64,000 nucleotides of DNA from contig VIIQ02000574.1 of assembly GCA_007449985.2 (NCBI GenBank), positions 1,302,001-1,366,000 of the forward strand, in the 5' to 3' direction. The stretch is from Desmodesmus armatus. Its lineage: Eukaryota > Chlorophyta > Chlorophyceae > Sphaeropleales > Scenedesmaceae. The notes under the pieces were generated by a model. It made no database searches and was not told where the DNA came from. It saw only the letters and a list, made by a program, of their open reading frames with translations. Shown one piece after another: positions 11,501 to 23,953 of the stretch; the first letter of the stretch is position 1; the number at the start of each line of letters is the position of its first letter. The translations under genes and the position numbers were made by a program.

Positions 11501-14500
11501 GCCAAGGGGCAGCAGGCGGCGGTCTAACCGGCCAGGGCTTTGGGCCGTTCAGCGGCCCTGCAGTGCGGCGTGCCAGTGACGCAGGGACACTGGGTGTGAG
11601 TTCAGCCGGTATGCTGGGCAGCTGGGGCATGAACAGCAGCAGCATCGCACCAGCGGCAGCAGCTGCAGGCCAGGCTGGCAGCAGCATGCCTGTTGGGTCC
11701 TGGCCCAGGGCGGCCCCAGGGCTAGGGGCCCTTGAGGAGCACATGCAAGCGCAGCACCAGCGCCAGCAGCAGCAGCAGGGGCTGGAGGGAGCCCCACCAG
11801 CAGCAGCAGCTCGTGGTGCAGGCAGTGAGCCAATGCTCGAGCGCAGGGCTCTGTCAGGGTACCTCCACATGCTGAACCCTGGCCTTGTGGGTCTCATCGG
11901 CAGCAGTGACACAGCAGGGGCCCTAGGGGGCGTGAGCGGGTCCACTCACCTCATGAGCTGGCTTACAGAGCCAGCTAGTGGCCTCACCAGTGCAGGGTCC
12001 GGCCCCACAGGCACCCCAGTGAGGCCAGCGTCCGCTGCTGCTACATCCTCACAGGCTGGTCAGGACCTGACGCAGCACGGCCCAGCGCATGGGGCAGCAG
12101 AGCGCGCTGGCGGCCTTGCGCCCCTAGCAACCGCCAGCAGCGGCGAGGGCAGCCAGGATGTGGGTGCTCAGCGGGATCAAGGGCCGGCCCTGCCCGGCAG
12201 CAGCAGCAGCAGCAGTGCAGGCCCTCCCAAAGCGTCCCTACCCCCATCCCTACCAGGTGCATCACTGTCAGCCAAGGTGCTGTCAGGTCCTGCAGGCCCT
12301 GCAGGTTCTGCAGCTAGTGGAGGCCAGGCAGGGGGTGGCACTGCAGCAGCATCAGGTGGCCAGGTGTCCTTATCTACAGCAGGCAGCGGCAGCATTAGCA
12401 GCGGCGGCAGCTCAGCAGGTAGCCATGCAGGCGGCATCGCTCACTCCTGCTCTGGGGAGTCTCTGGAGGATCTGGAGTCCATGCGGATGAGCAGTGCCTC
12501 ATTTGCTGCTGCACTGGCTGAGGCTGAGGCTATTGCTGCTGGGGTGGCGGCGTCTATGGCGGCACACCAGCAAGGCATGCAGGCGCATGCGGCTGCTGTC
12601 GCAGCAGCTAGGGAGACCGGCAGTTCTACACAGCTGCCAGCAGACAGGTGAGTAGTCTGTGCTCTCAGCTGCTGTCGTCTCGTCGCACTTCGTGCGCTGC
12701 GCATGCAGCGCTGCGTTTCCACCCGCTCCCACGCCAAACATTCAGGATGTCTCTTGTTTGCATTCCTCACGCCTGATTGTGGGCCGGTGTTCAGTGTAAC
12801 ATCCAATTACTGATTGTCCTTTTACTCTGCGCCTGACTGTCTACTGCCTTGTGCTGCCCCTTCCTTACCCGCAGTGCCGGTATGTCCAGTGAGCCATGCG
12901 ACAGCAGTGGTGGTGCCGGCCCTGCCTACGACCCAGCTGAGTTGACCAAGGGTGCCCCCTCACGCCACCTGTGGCTAGGCAACCTTCACCAGCGTCTGCC
13001 CCGCAGCCTCCTGCGCAGCACCTTTGAGAAGTTTGGGCCTGTGGAGGACGTGGTCACATTCCCTGGGCGCATGTACGCCTTCGTCAACTTCAGGGAGGCA
13101 GCAGATGCAGCACAGGCGGCACAGGCTGTGCAGGTAAGGGTTGCACAGGGATGCTAGGGCACGGCTAGCTTGGTGCTGTTAGCTGCTGAACCTTCCAAAT
13201 AAACAACTTTGTGCAAAGCCGACAGGCAGCTATGCTGTAATACTTGCACGCACAGCAGTCACAGCTTGCTCACTTTACAAACTAGCTTCTGCCCTTTCCT
13301 GTGCCAGCTCTTCTCTTGCCTGCTGCTCCTTCTGCCTCATCACTCTGGAAACCCACTGTCCTCACTCTTCCATCTGACTCTCGTCTCCCTTGTATCTCAT
13401 CTTTTCATTGCTCCCTCCCTCCCCGCAGGACAAGGAGGTGCCATCCATCACCGGCAACAGGCGCCTGGTGGTCAAGTTCCGCCTCAGCAGGCGCGCCCTG
13501 GGCAAGGTGGCAGAGGCCATGGCACCAGGCCTGGTAGACCCCGCCTCCGCCTCCAACAGCAACAGGGGCAGCACACCCAGCAGCCACGCCGGCAGCTGCG
13601 CCAACCTGGCCGCCTCAGCTGCCGGCGGCTCTGCTGCTGCCCACAGTAGGACCAGCAGTGCTGCCAGCCTGGCAGTGCTGTCGGGTGGCATGGGCATGAG
13701 CTCGGGGGCGCTAGCGAGAGCCGGCAGCGAGCCCACGGGTGATGACGTGGCAAGTGTCAGGAGCGGCGTCAGCAGCAGTAGGGACCTCGCACGGGCGAGC
13801 TCCTTTGCGTCTTATGGATCGTTGGCTGCTCCTGACCTGCCCCCAGGCCTGACCCCACAGCCCCTGGCAGGACAGCAGGCAGAGGATGCACGGCACGGCA
13901 ACGCTGCAATGTCAGCAGCGGCAGCAGGCCAGACTGGCGGCGTCAGCAACGCAGCAGCAGCTGCTGCGGCGGTTGCGGCAGCGGCGGCCGCGGTGGCCAG
14001 TGGCAGCAGTGACAGCAATGCTGCCGCTGCTGCGCATGTGGCGGCAGCTGCTGCTGCGCTGGCTGCTGTGGATGCTGGGCTGCCGCAGGGTCCCGGCCTG
14101 AGTGGGAGTGACATGGGAGATGACGCGGACATACCTGAGGGCAAGCCATCAAGGTAGGTGCTGGCCTGCAAGCAGAAGGCTCAGCTCAGCCCTGACAAAG
14201 GCTCAGTGATTGCTGGTAGTTTTCACTGGCGGTATCCTCAAGCCCTCGTTGGTGCCTCCAGGGCCCCTGTTCTGTTGCACCTCAGCACAGCCCCAACCCA
14301 TGGTGGGCAAAGTTGTGCCAGGTTTTCAAGCCCAAACTGCAGCATGAGCAAGTGCTGCCTCCTCTTGGGTGCTGATGGACCGACACGAGCTGACAGAAGC
14401 CACCTCACACCTTCCGTGACTTTCAAAGTCATAGAAGCTGGGGGGCGGGCGAGAGGGATTGGTGGGCACCCTGTATACTAAGCATACTCGCCCCTCTCAG

Positions 14501-17500
14501 CCACAGCCTGCACTAAAGTATTTTCTGCACCATCACCGTAGTTGTGCTCCACTCATCTCATGGCTGCTCTCCCCTGCTGCTGCCTTGCAGGCACCTGTGG
14601 CTAGGCAACATCCCCCTCAAGCCCAACCGGGGCGCAATGGAGGCCCTCTTCTCACGCTTTGGACCCCTGGAGAGTGTGCGCGTCTTCCCTGGCAAGACCT
14701 TTGCCTTTGTCAACTTTGTGCACGCCAGTCATGCCATAGCGGCCAAGACAGCACTGGATGGACAGCCCAGCCCTGTCATCACAGGGCCAAAGCCTATGGT
14801 CATTCGCTTCCAGAAGGACCATGCGGGGGCACCACCGGGTACGGCAGCAGCCAAGGCTCTAGAGGTGGCGGCTGCACGCGCACGCAGTGAGTGACACTAA
14901 GCTGATAGGCACAGCAACAATCACTACAGTAGCAGCTGTTGGTTGGTTGGCCGTAGCAGTATAGATGGCGACGTAGACGGGGCCCATTTTGACTGGTCTT
15001 GTGAGCAGCAGTGTGTTCAAGCTGCAGGCAAGAGAGGAGGCCTGGGAGTGGGAGTTGTTGGAAGGCAGCAGCTGCATCTTCCGGCACACAGGTGCATGGT
15101 TGCCTTACAGGCACAGGGTCCACACTTCAGCCTGCCCATATCACCCTGTGTCCATACAACCGCTTTGGGTTCCGTAATCAATCCTTGCTGCTGAACCAAC
15201 CGTGTTTCTCGCCCCCTGGTGTCTTGCTGTGTTTGTCCCGTGTTCGTGCAGAGGCGGCTGCCCCCCGCACGTCGCTCACAGGGCTAGGTGGCCTGCTGGG
15301 CCCCACAGCCACAGGCAGCCTAGCTGGCCTAGGTGATGAGGAGCTGGTGGCCGAGCCTGCAGTCAACCTGAGCAATAAGCTCAACCCCAACAACATACAC
15401 TATGACAGGGAGCTGGCAGCAAGGTGAGGCATCCACTGAAGTACTGCAGTGCTGCAGCTGTGCACCTGTGATCTGCACTGCAGTGGCTGTGTTGTGCTGG
15501 GGCCGCAGGCAACACTGTTGCTTGTGCAGATGTTGGCAGGCAACACCAGCCGTCGATGATTCGACCAGCACTGTCTGCTCACCGTTATTCAAGTCTCTGG
15601 CGATGGCTGATCCTGTAGCAGTAGCCCCAGCTCTGTGTCACAGTCATGAAGGTGTGAAAATCGTCACAAAAGGAGTTACAGCAGCTAGTAACTCTGCACC
15701 TGCACCCTGCCTTCACGTCCCCCACTCCACAGGTACAAGCGCATGTCTAAGGCTGAGAAGGAGGCCCTGTGGGCTCAGGACAGGGCCATGCAGCAGCTGG
15801 AGCACAACCCCGCCGCAGCATCCCTACTCTCAGCAGCAGCAGCGGCAGCAGCCGCCGCTGCAGCAGGCACCAGCCCCAGCCTCGCTGCCTACGACCACAG
15901 CATGCAGACCCACCCCGCTGCGGCCGCTGCTGCTGCCAGCTCGCTGTACAGTCAGCTGCTGGCCAACCCGCAGCTAGCAGCGGCGCTGGCAGCACAGGGC
16001 AACCCAGCAGCTGCTGCAGCAGCAGCGGGGCTCCTGCAGCAGGGCCAGTCAGCACTGACAGCAGGGGCATCAGCACCATGGGGTGCCATGGGGCCCGGTG
16101 GCTTAGGAGCAGCAGGGCTAGGGGCCGGCGGGGCAGCAGCAGCTGCTGCGGCTGCAGCAGCTGCAGCAGCCGGGAGGATGGGTGGGTACTATGGGCAGAT
16201 GGGTGGGCTGGGTGCTGCAAGTGCTGCGGCAGACGCCATGCAGGGAGCCAACTTGCAACAGTACCTGGCAGCGGGCGGCCTCAGCCACCAGATGCTGCAG
16301 CAGGTCAGTGGTTGGTCTGGTAGCTGCAGGGAGCAGTTGATGTCAGCATTACTTAGTCAGTGTGTACAATTCATTGATGCTGCCCGCCTGATGTTGAAAG
16401 CGTCCGGCTTGCAATCTTACAAGCGTACAGCCTGCAATGAACCCAAGCAGGCCTGCTGCAAGCAGACCGTGTTGACATCGTAGCCCAACGCATCCATCCA
16501 GCCCACCGCATTCATCAAGGTTGCTACAAAATCCTCCTACTTCCTACCCTATGTTGCTCACTTGCAGCCCGCATCACCCTTGTGCTTCCTCTCTCCCTCC
16601 CTCCCCCCTGCCCACAGGCTCTCCTGCAGCAGCAGCTGACCAGCGGCTACACAGGCCTGCCAGGCACCCCACAGGAGCAGGCCACCCTGGCTGCCCTGGG
16701 TGCGCTGGACCCCTCCATGCTAGGCGCACACCTCACCAGCGCGCTGCCCCAGCACGCCCTAGGCCCCCGCCTTAGCGGCATGGGCTCGGGCCTCAGTGGG
16801 ATGGGCTCAGCGCAGCAGCAGCACCTCAGTGGGATGGGCTCCGCACAGCAGCAGCACGCAGGCCTGCCCTCCACACCCTCTGTAGGGGGCGGTGCAGGAG
16901 TGAGCGCGCTGCTGGGCATGACTCCAACTAGCCCCGGCCCGATGGGACGCTACAGCAGCTCTGGGGTAGGGTTTGGGGCGGGTGGGGCGCTGGGCGGGCA
17001 GAGTGCACCTCGGAGCTCGTTCTCTGGAGGCGGGCTGGACGGAGGGGCTGCAGGCAGCTACACGCAGTACAGAGCTAGCAGCAGTGGGAGTGGGCTGCTT
17101 GGTGGTGCTCCAGGCGGTTCAGGGCTAGGTGGCCTGGGTCCAATCGGTCCCTCTGCAGGTGCCACAGGTCGCGAGGGCTTGTTTTTGGATGCCTTCAGCC
17201 AGCAACACCAGCAGCAGCAGGCCGGGCTCATGTCACCCACATGGGGTGGCATGAGGGCGGGTGGGGGTGCAGGTCAACGGTGGCCTCAGCAGTTCCTCTG
17301 CCCGCTGTCGAACGTCCTGATGAGTGACCCTGTGGTGGCAGCGGATGGAGTGACCTATCAATGTGAGGCCATAAGTGATTGGATGCGGTTGAGGGATGTG
17401 AGCCCTGTGACGGGTAACCCCCTGGGCTCTGCTGTGCTGCAGCCAGACTTTGGCCTGCGTGCTGCTATTGCTGCAGAACTCTCAAAGGTGCAGGGGGCAG

Positions 17501-17514
17501 GAGGGTTTGTGTAG
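8525..17514 (+). CDS. ARM-like / dual RRM / U-box fusion protein (putative RNA-binding E3 ligase)
   Basis: Nine exons: 8525-8691, 8940-9130, 9470-12647, 12875-13133, 13429-14153, 14591-14886, 15252-15423, 15733-16303 and 16618-17514. All phases close, giving about 2,151 residues. Residues 1-190 look like armadillo/HEAT helices ('LADGGAAQQLTVVLGS'). About 1,000 Gln/Ser/Ala/Gly-rich residues follow. RRM1 starts near 1209 ('RHLWLGNLHQRLPRSLL', RNP1-like 'MYAFVNF') and RRM2 near 1507 ('RHLWLGNIPLKPNRGAM', 'TFAFVNF'). Both resemble SPEN/FPA-type RRMs. An Ala-rich stretch leads to a C-terminal U-box at about 2074-2143 ('FLCPLSNVLMSDPVVAADG', 'TYQCEAISDW'). U-boxes recruit E2 enzymes, so the inferred role is ubiquitylation directed by RNA or an RNA-binding partner. 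The start is the first ATG after an in-frame stop near 8439; an upstream exon cannot be excluded. TGTAA near 17970 may be the poly(A) signal. Confidence 0.85.
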
Positions 17515-18676
17515 GGTGCTGATGCTCCTTGCGGGCGCTGGTGCGTGTGTGTTGGTCTGTGTGTGAGTACCGGGTCAACTTCAGGGTTTGTGAGGGGACG
17601 GGTGTGAGGGGTTGGCTTGATCTGGCAGGGTGGGAGGATGCTGGGAGGTGCAGGGTACAGGTGGGGCATCACAACACACTGACAGGGGCTCCCAGAAGGT
17701 TTGGAACGGGGCAGAGGGGCTGCAAGGTTATGTGCTTGAGGTGCAAGCAGACCGGTAGACATGTTGCGAAGCCTGTTGTGCACAGCGCAGGACAGCAGCA
17801 CAGGTGGCAGCACAGTGATTCTTTGTGCATGGGAGATGTGGCTGCTGGTGATACGGGCACACGCTGTGTGCTGACATACCTGAGAGGACTTGTTGCCTTC
17901 TGCCCGGACCCTGGAGGGGCGGTGTGTGTGGTTGTGCTTGGTTGATCTGGACTGGACGGGTTGGTGTGTGCTGTAAACACGACGCAGCGCTTTTTGAGGT
18001 TTGCTGTGCTGTCCATGCATCGCCTGCATGCATACAACAGGTGTCAGGGCAACTGAGCCGGCCTCCTGCGAGGCTGGGCCAGCACATTCCTCCCAGTCAG
18101 ATGTTACAGGCTGCTGCCTACCTGCATGCACATATCATGCAGGGCACAGCCCAGTGTAGGTGTCTCTTGTGTTGCTTGTGTCGTGTTTGATACTTGTTGC
18201 CTGCACAGCAGCAAGACTGGCATGTTTTGATGGCTCTGTGGTGAAGCCTGTGGCAAGCAGCGGCGGCCCAGTGGGTGCTGTTGGCTCCTCCAAACAATTG
18301 GTTGCGCGGGTGGGCAGCTGCCTATGTTGTATGGTGCTCTCCATGTGTGAAATGCTTGAGAGTTGCATGTCACCGCAGACCATCCCAACTCCTTTTTGGG
18401 CTGATGTCATATGTATCTGCAGCTCTCTAGCAGTTGTTCACTGCTAGCACACTGCATATGCCTTGTACAGTGGTGCTGTAACTGGTTGCCTGCCACGCAC
18501 CCCAGCAAGGCGCTCCTGCTGCGGCTTGTTGCACGGGCTGTACATGGTGTGTGCAACAAGAGACTGTTGGCAACTCTGTTGTGCACCCAAAGTGGCATGC
18601 TGCTGCCTGTGCTCAGCTGCCACTGTTAAAACTCTGTTTGCTAGATACAGCCTGAGTACAGCAGGTTGAGGCACCA

Positions 18677-18714
18677 GGGTTTAGGGTTCTGGGTTGACCC
18701 TAACCCCTAAACCC
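18677..18714. repeat. Inverted TTTAGGG-type telomere-like motif
   Basis: GGGTTTAGGGTT is followed after about eight bases by ACCCTAACCCCTAAACCC, so telomere-like words of both polarities face each other and can fold back. TTTAGGG is the plant and green-algal telomere repeat. Only one or two units per side are present. Confidence 0.7.
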
Positions 18715-19631
18715 CAGCACCACAGCTATATGCCATCAGGTTCACGCCCTGAATGGCAATGTGTGCTGGTGCTGCAACACAGCAGTGGTGTGCTGGGTGT
18801 GGGCTTATGGGGGCGCAAGGCATGCAACTCCAGGCATCCTGGAGACCTGGGGGGGGGGTGCAGGGGGGGTACATCGCACTTTAGTCAGGGGTTCCGAGGT
18901 AGTAATAGCACAGGTGCCTGTCCAGGGCCGCTGCATACATACGCAGGATCGTGCGAGCACAGGCATGGTGGTGGGGTGTGTGCACCAGCCACAGGCAGTG
19001 CTGGTAGCCTGTTGGGCAGTGCCATGTCGGCGCACTGTGTTGGACTCGGTCATGCTTGCGATACCACCGTGCATCCATGCCTCGGTTTGGAAGGTGTGCC
19101 AACCAGCCGGGGTTTGTATGTGGAGTGCAAGGGTTTTGAGTTTTAGGTTGGCATGGCATGCATGAATGGATGCCGAAGGCATCTGCTGTTACCTTACATA
19201 TGGCTCTGTAGAGCTTCAGCAGTGCTTCAAGCAAGTTGCTTCTCTTTGAAAGGTTGAAGAGTTGACTGTTGAAGTTGTTTTGCTGCATCGTCTGCACACA
19301 GTGTGCTGACAGACACAGCCGGGCAGCATGTAGCGTGCACGAAGCAGCCCCTGGCTGCTTACACAGCTGGCATTGAGAAGTGGTTTTACCATGCTCGTGG
19401 CATAAGGTAGCTTGAGTGCAGTTGTGCGCACGCATGTGGTTGCCAGCCTGAGCTTGTGCATGCACAACAGCTGCCATCCTTTGTGGGTTGTGCTTGCTGT
19501 GTAGCTTCAGCCGACGCGCACTGCCTGTGCGGGCGAGCACTGTTATGTTGCCTGCACAATTTGTGCTGCTTAGCTTCGTGTGTTGGGCTGCTCAGCTGCG
19601 CTCAATGTAGAGCCCGTGCTTGTCAGGGTAT

Positions 19632-19663
19632 TGTGCTATAGCACACTGCCTAGCTAGGCAGTG
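19632..19663. repeat. Two overlapping perfect palindromes
   Basis: TGTGCTATAGCACA (19632-19645, 14 bp) overlaps by two bases CACTGCCTAGCTAGGCAGTG (19644-19663, 20 bp). Both are perfect palindromes with no spacer. Confidence 0.9.
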
Positions 19664-21285
19664 GCTCCTGGTGGAGGGGCTTCACGGTTCGTGCCCAAAT
19701 GGTGCAGGTGGTGGCACATGCTGCATGGGCCGGCACTACTCTGGGTGAGCCTACGGCACGCTGTTCCGCTGAGCAGGCTTATACTCAATGGACAGCACTC
19801 TACCATGGTGTTGGTGCTTGGGGTTTTGTGTCGTTTGCATATGTTGCGTATTGGTGAGTTGTAGTAGACGTAGTGGGGGGGAATGCGGAGGCGGCAGTGT
19901 GCGTTGAGCACGGCAGGAGGTGGTCTGATGATGTGTGCGATCCATGCTACCTTACACGTGGGCTCTTTTGATGTTGTGTTGCAAGCGCAGGGGCCATGTG
20001 TGCGTCTGACACACTTTGATTCAGCGGCAAACCCCACATTTTGCCTCTGATGCTACTGTGGATCATGTCGCCACTCTGCACTAGGTGCACAGCAGGACCT
20101 GTGGGCAGGAGCCACTCCGCTGCATGCATGCAGACCCTGCCTGCTCCTAATGCATTGCTGGAACGCATGTGCTGTGCACAAGATGCCACATGTGCGCAAA
20201 TATGTGCAACACAGCACCAGGGGACCCCCCGGTCTGCCTGGCATGTTTTGTGCTTTGGCCTCCTCCCTTGACACCCTGTCGTCCTGTGTGTGTCTGTGTT
20301 GGTCCGTTATGTGACAACTGCCGAGGTGTGAAAGTTGGGTCATGTATGGCAGCCTGACGCGTTGCTGCACCTCGGATTTGCTGCATGAGTTTTGGCTGGT
20401 GAGTTGTTGTTGGGAACACACTGCGCTGACAAGTATCCAGTCTCTACGCATGCTGACTAAATTATCGCACGACATTACATAGATCGCATGTGGCTACATG
20501 TAGCGTTGCCGTTGGTCTCCGCGCCATCCAGACAGAGCAGCTTGCCCGGGTTTTGTGTACATGTCAGCAGGGGTTCACAAATATTGGAGCTGGCCCCCGC
20601 CACTGCACGGATAGACGAATGGAGGGTCCTCGTCTCTCAGATAAGGTGCATATTATGCCGCACCAGAGCCCTGCTGGTGGTTTTGTACTGGTGCATGCAG
20701 AGTGCAGTACACAGTGTTGAGAGCAGAGTGTACACAGACAGGAGCGTGTATGTGCATAGAGGTTGCAATGCATTTGGCAGGCAGCCAAGAACATCCTCGG
20801 GTTGCCAACTTTGCCTGTGCGTTGTTTGGCAACCCTGTGTGGCGCATGTGCCTGCACCAATGCATGTAGGATGCCACGGCGTCACTGTGTATTGTGGAGC
20901 TGTGTTCACTCTGTGGGTGTCACATGGTGTCAAATGCAAGTGCGTGGGTGTGCTGTACATGCAGTCAATAGGGCCATAGCTATGCCGGTACAACCTGCAG
21001 CCTGCTCTGCCAGTGCGATTGTTGAGAGGAGGATTGATGTGAATGGAGGCTCGCATCAGCTGCACTATATGCACATAAGGTAACACCATGCTGCAGATTG
21101 TGGGCCAGATCTTATTGAGGGGGGAGCGAGCTGAGGCAACAAGCACAGCTCCAATGTCGCTTGGTTCTACCAGTGCAATCGAGGACTCCTTCATACACAG
21201 GACCGTTGCAAATAGTGGATCAGCAAAGGAAGCAAAGGACATACAACACCTCAATGCAAAGGACACACACACACACGCACACACA

Positions 21286-21318
21286 TTGGCTGGATGCAGT
21301 TCCTGTGTCTTCACACAC
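21286..21318 (+). repeat. Dispersed 26-30 bp motif, copy 1
   Basis: Copy with core GGCTGGATGCAGTTCCTGTG, then TCTTCACAC. Three further copies occur at 47248-47278 (minus), 54377-54404 (minus) and 62413-62442 (plus). It lies in the 3' flank of the FG-GAP gene, beside a CA-rich run. Confidence 0.7.
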
Positions 21319-21765
21319 GCACACACAATTCATGTGTCAATGTGTCACACACCATATGCATTGTCAACTTCTTCACGTACCATAAATGTGAAGCACGACC
21401 AATTCAGTTGCATGTGCTGATGCAACAGAAGCATGGTAGACCAGAGATGCTGGCCCCTAAGTGGTGAATCAATCAATGATGCTGACACAACCCGCTGCTG
21501 CCACAGGGTCGCCCCCAAAAATCACCCCTGGATTCTTCTCCAGCGTGACAGGAGTACAGCATGCTCAGAACATGGGACATTGAATAGCAGAGCTTCCAGG
21601 AACACTCCTGCTGCACAGGCATTCCCTTGTCGTAGGGTGTCATGCTGATCAAACCATGTTTGACTTCACAGTCAAACTCAGTGCAAAGTGTCAGTGTGAA
21701 TCAATCTATGTGCAAGGGGCGCATTCTGCTATGTTCCAACAGAGTGTGGTGGCGGGAGGCGCACA

Positions 21766-21794
21766 GGTCGACAATGCCATCAGCATTGTCGACC
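21766..21794. terminator. Perfect 12-bp hairpin in the 3' flank of the FG-GAP gene
   Basis: Arms GGTCGACAATGC (21766-21777) and GCATTGTCGACC (21783-21794) are exactly complementary around the five-base loop CATCA. It begins about 42 bases 3' of the stop of the minus-strand gene, so it would lie in its 3' UTR. A role in RNA processing or stability is inference only. Confidence 0.6.
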
Positions 21795-21836
21795 ACAGAA
21801 AATTGTCTGCATCGCCAGGTGTACGTGGCTCAGTAG

Positions 21837-23904
21837 CTACTCTGTGGCCACAAACACTGCCTCACGGCGGTCAACCTTCAGCTTGCCAGCCGGGGCCGTG
21901 TGCATCGGGCCGGCAGCTCGTACTGCAGCCTGTACTGCAGCTTTGACTGCTGCACCTGGCAGGTTACTGCTGCTGGTGCTGCTGGATGCTGTCGCAGCAG
22001 GTACAGTCTGCAGGACAGGCTGTGTGGGGCAGTGGGTCCCCTTAGTGCCATCCACCCCCACTGCATACATGTGCTGCATGCCGTCCAAGGCAGCCCACAC
22101 ATGCACACCTCCCTGGAAGGGCGCAAGCTTTACAGTTCCTGCAGGCAGCATAAGAAGCACAAGGGGCATGCTCATGACTCAAGAGCATGACTCAAGAGCA
22201 GTGTAGCTAAGCAACATTGGCAGGTCGTTTTGCATCGTGTCTCTGTGACTGTGTCTGCTTGTGTGCGTCCCTAGAAATGCAAGTAACAGGTGGTTGCCAC
22301 GCAGTGGCCTTGGAAGATGGCCATATGGCATGTCGCCAACCCAATGTCCCAAAGGCACTTCTTAGCAGCTGAGCCTCACCCTCACACAGGCAATTGTCAC
22401 ACCCACCTGTCTCAACAGCGGCACTAGCCAGCTGTATGCTGCACACTTCCGCCCACCGTCTGAACCCGTCTGCTCCAAACACCCTCAGCATGGTGTGGGA
22501 GCTCTCAGCTGCGGCTCCTGCACTCCTCTCACCCTGCACTCGCTGCACCAACATAGCCCCCTTGCTGCCATCAAGGCTCAGGGCTGCTGCCAGCACCTGG
22601 TAGCGCTGCTGGGCAGGCCCCCCTGCCAGCCAGCCTGTCGCCCTGAATGCTGCTGTGGCTCCCCTGGCTGTGTGGAGTTCTTTGCTGTATACCATGGCAC
22701 CACGGCTGCCGTCCAGCACAAGGGCAGTGTGGCCATCACTGGACAGCTTGCAGGACTGGCCAAAGCTCCTGGAGCCTGCATGGCCAAGCACATGCGTGCA
22801 ATGCTGATGGTGTGGTTGGGGCGTTGCTTGGTGTCCACCAATGCCACATGTGGCCAGCGTGGCACGCATCTGCGCTGTTCCAACCGCCATGCCCGCTGTC
22901 TAGTTTGATGTGATCTTGAGATATGTCAGGGTGTGAGGCTGCCATGCTGCCTGTGTGCAGGTTGCTTTTGAATCTGCTGCTGCAGCACAGGGTGGTGACC
23001 AGCCTGCCTGGGCCCACTGCATTACCCAAACAGGAGGATGAAGGCACATGCATCACCACTAGTAGTGCCTTGAGGTGCGAAGCCTTCATGTAATGCATAC
23101 CTTGAGGTAAGGGCAGCTGCAGGGCTTGCAGACCAAAGCCCTTCCAACTGAACACTGCTGCTCCTCCACGTGTCCCTACTGAGTGTCCATTCACTGTGGC
23201 CTGGTCATCGCTGTAGGCCCAACACGCAATGACCACCTGACCATCTGCTGACATGTCCACACTTGTTGTCACACCATTGTTGCGACCCACGCTGCTACCG
23301 CTGTTTGCTTCAACTGGCAGCGTCAACCGGCCTGCCAGCTGGTACCTGAAGACCTTGTTTGAATGGGAGTCTGCAACCACCCTATATACATAGCCACCTG
23401 TCATCTGTGGGGATGCTGCAGTGCCGGCTGGTTGTGGTTGCCCGATAGGAGCTGCAGCCACTGCCAGTAGCCTGCCGTCAGTGCTGAGGACCACACTGCC
23501 TGGTAAAAACGCCGCCACATCTGGCTCTGGAGGTGGTAAAACGTCTGCATGCACAATGACAGAATTACTGCCTCAGTCTTGGCCTGGTGGGCACGTAGGT
23601 CAGCAGCAGTACTGTCTGCATGTCACGCCTTACCAGCTATCAACCATGCTCCCATGCTGTGCTGAAGCACGTGAAGTTTGTTGCTGTTGACAGCAATGCC
23701 GGCAGCAATGGTTCTTGGGCCGTTCAGCACCCAGGAGCCATTTGCTTGCCACCCTGCCAGCTTGGTGACAGGCTGCAGCTGCACCGTGCAGGTAGCTGTT
23801 TGTGCCCTGCACACATGTTCAAGAAGATTAGTGTGTTTCATCAGGATTGATTACATAGGAAGGTACATACTGTGCTGCACCTGCACAGCTTTCGCTCGCA
23901 CCAT
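21837..23904 (-). CDS. FG-GAP/beta-propeller-like repeat protein
   Basis: Exons on the minus strand: 23806-23634, 23544-23101, 22775-22407 and 22138-21837, all joining in phase, preceded by a short uncertain first exon starting at ATG 23904 (or 23940). The protein contains repeated blade-like units: 'GSVVLSTDGRLLAVAAAPIG', 'SVDMSADGQVVIACWAYSDD', 'FGQSCKLSSDGHTALVLDG', 'AALSLDGSKGAMLV' and 'YAVGVDGTKGTH'. The pattern FG-x-S-x-x-LS-x-DG followed by a hydrophobic strand is that of FG-GAP/integrin-alpha-like propellers. A C-terminal Ala/Ser-rich stretch precedes 'KVDRREAVFVATE'. No confident signal peptide or transmembrane helix was seen, so location is unknown. Exon 1 has two candidate donors (GTGCAG, GTATGT), and only one pairing keeps phase, with a downstream AG at about 23796. 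Confidence 0.65.
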
Positions 23905-23953
23905 GATGTCAGAAGCGGGAGCAGCACAGCAAGCCACCATGGTGGAAGCATGG

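Larger units (their letters stand above)
17515..21836. other. Gene-free, T+G-rich convergent region
   Basis: 4.3 kb between the stop of the plus-strand U-box gene and the stop of the minus-strand FG-GAP gene. No exon with protein-like composition was found on either strand. The plus strand is rich in TG and GTG words, suggesting long 3' UTR or non-coding sequence. It contains an inverted telomere-like motif, two abutting palindromes, one copy of a dispersed motif and a hairpin, each listed separately. Confidence 0.5.

Noticed and set aside
12441..12806. Long antisense open frames across the Ser/Ala/Gly-rich exons of the RRM/U-box gene.
   Set aside because: They mirror CAG/GCA-type codon runs and lack start, splice and domain support.
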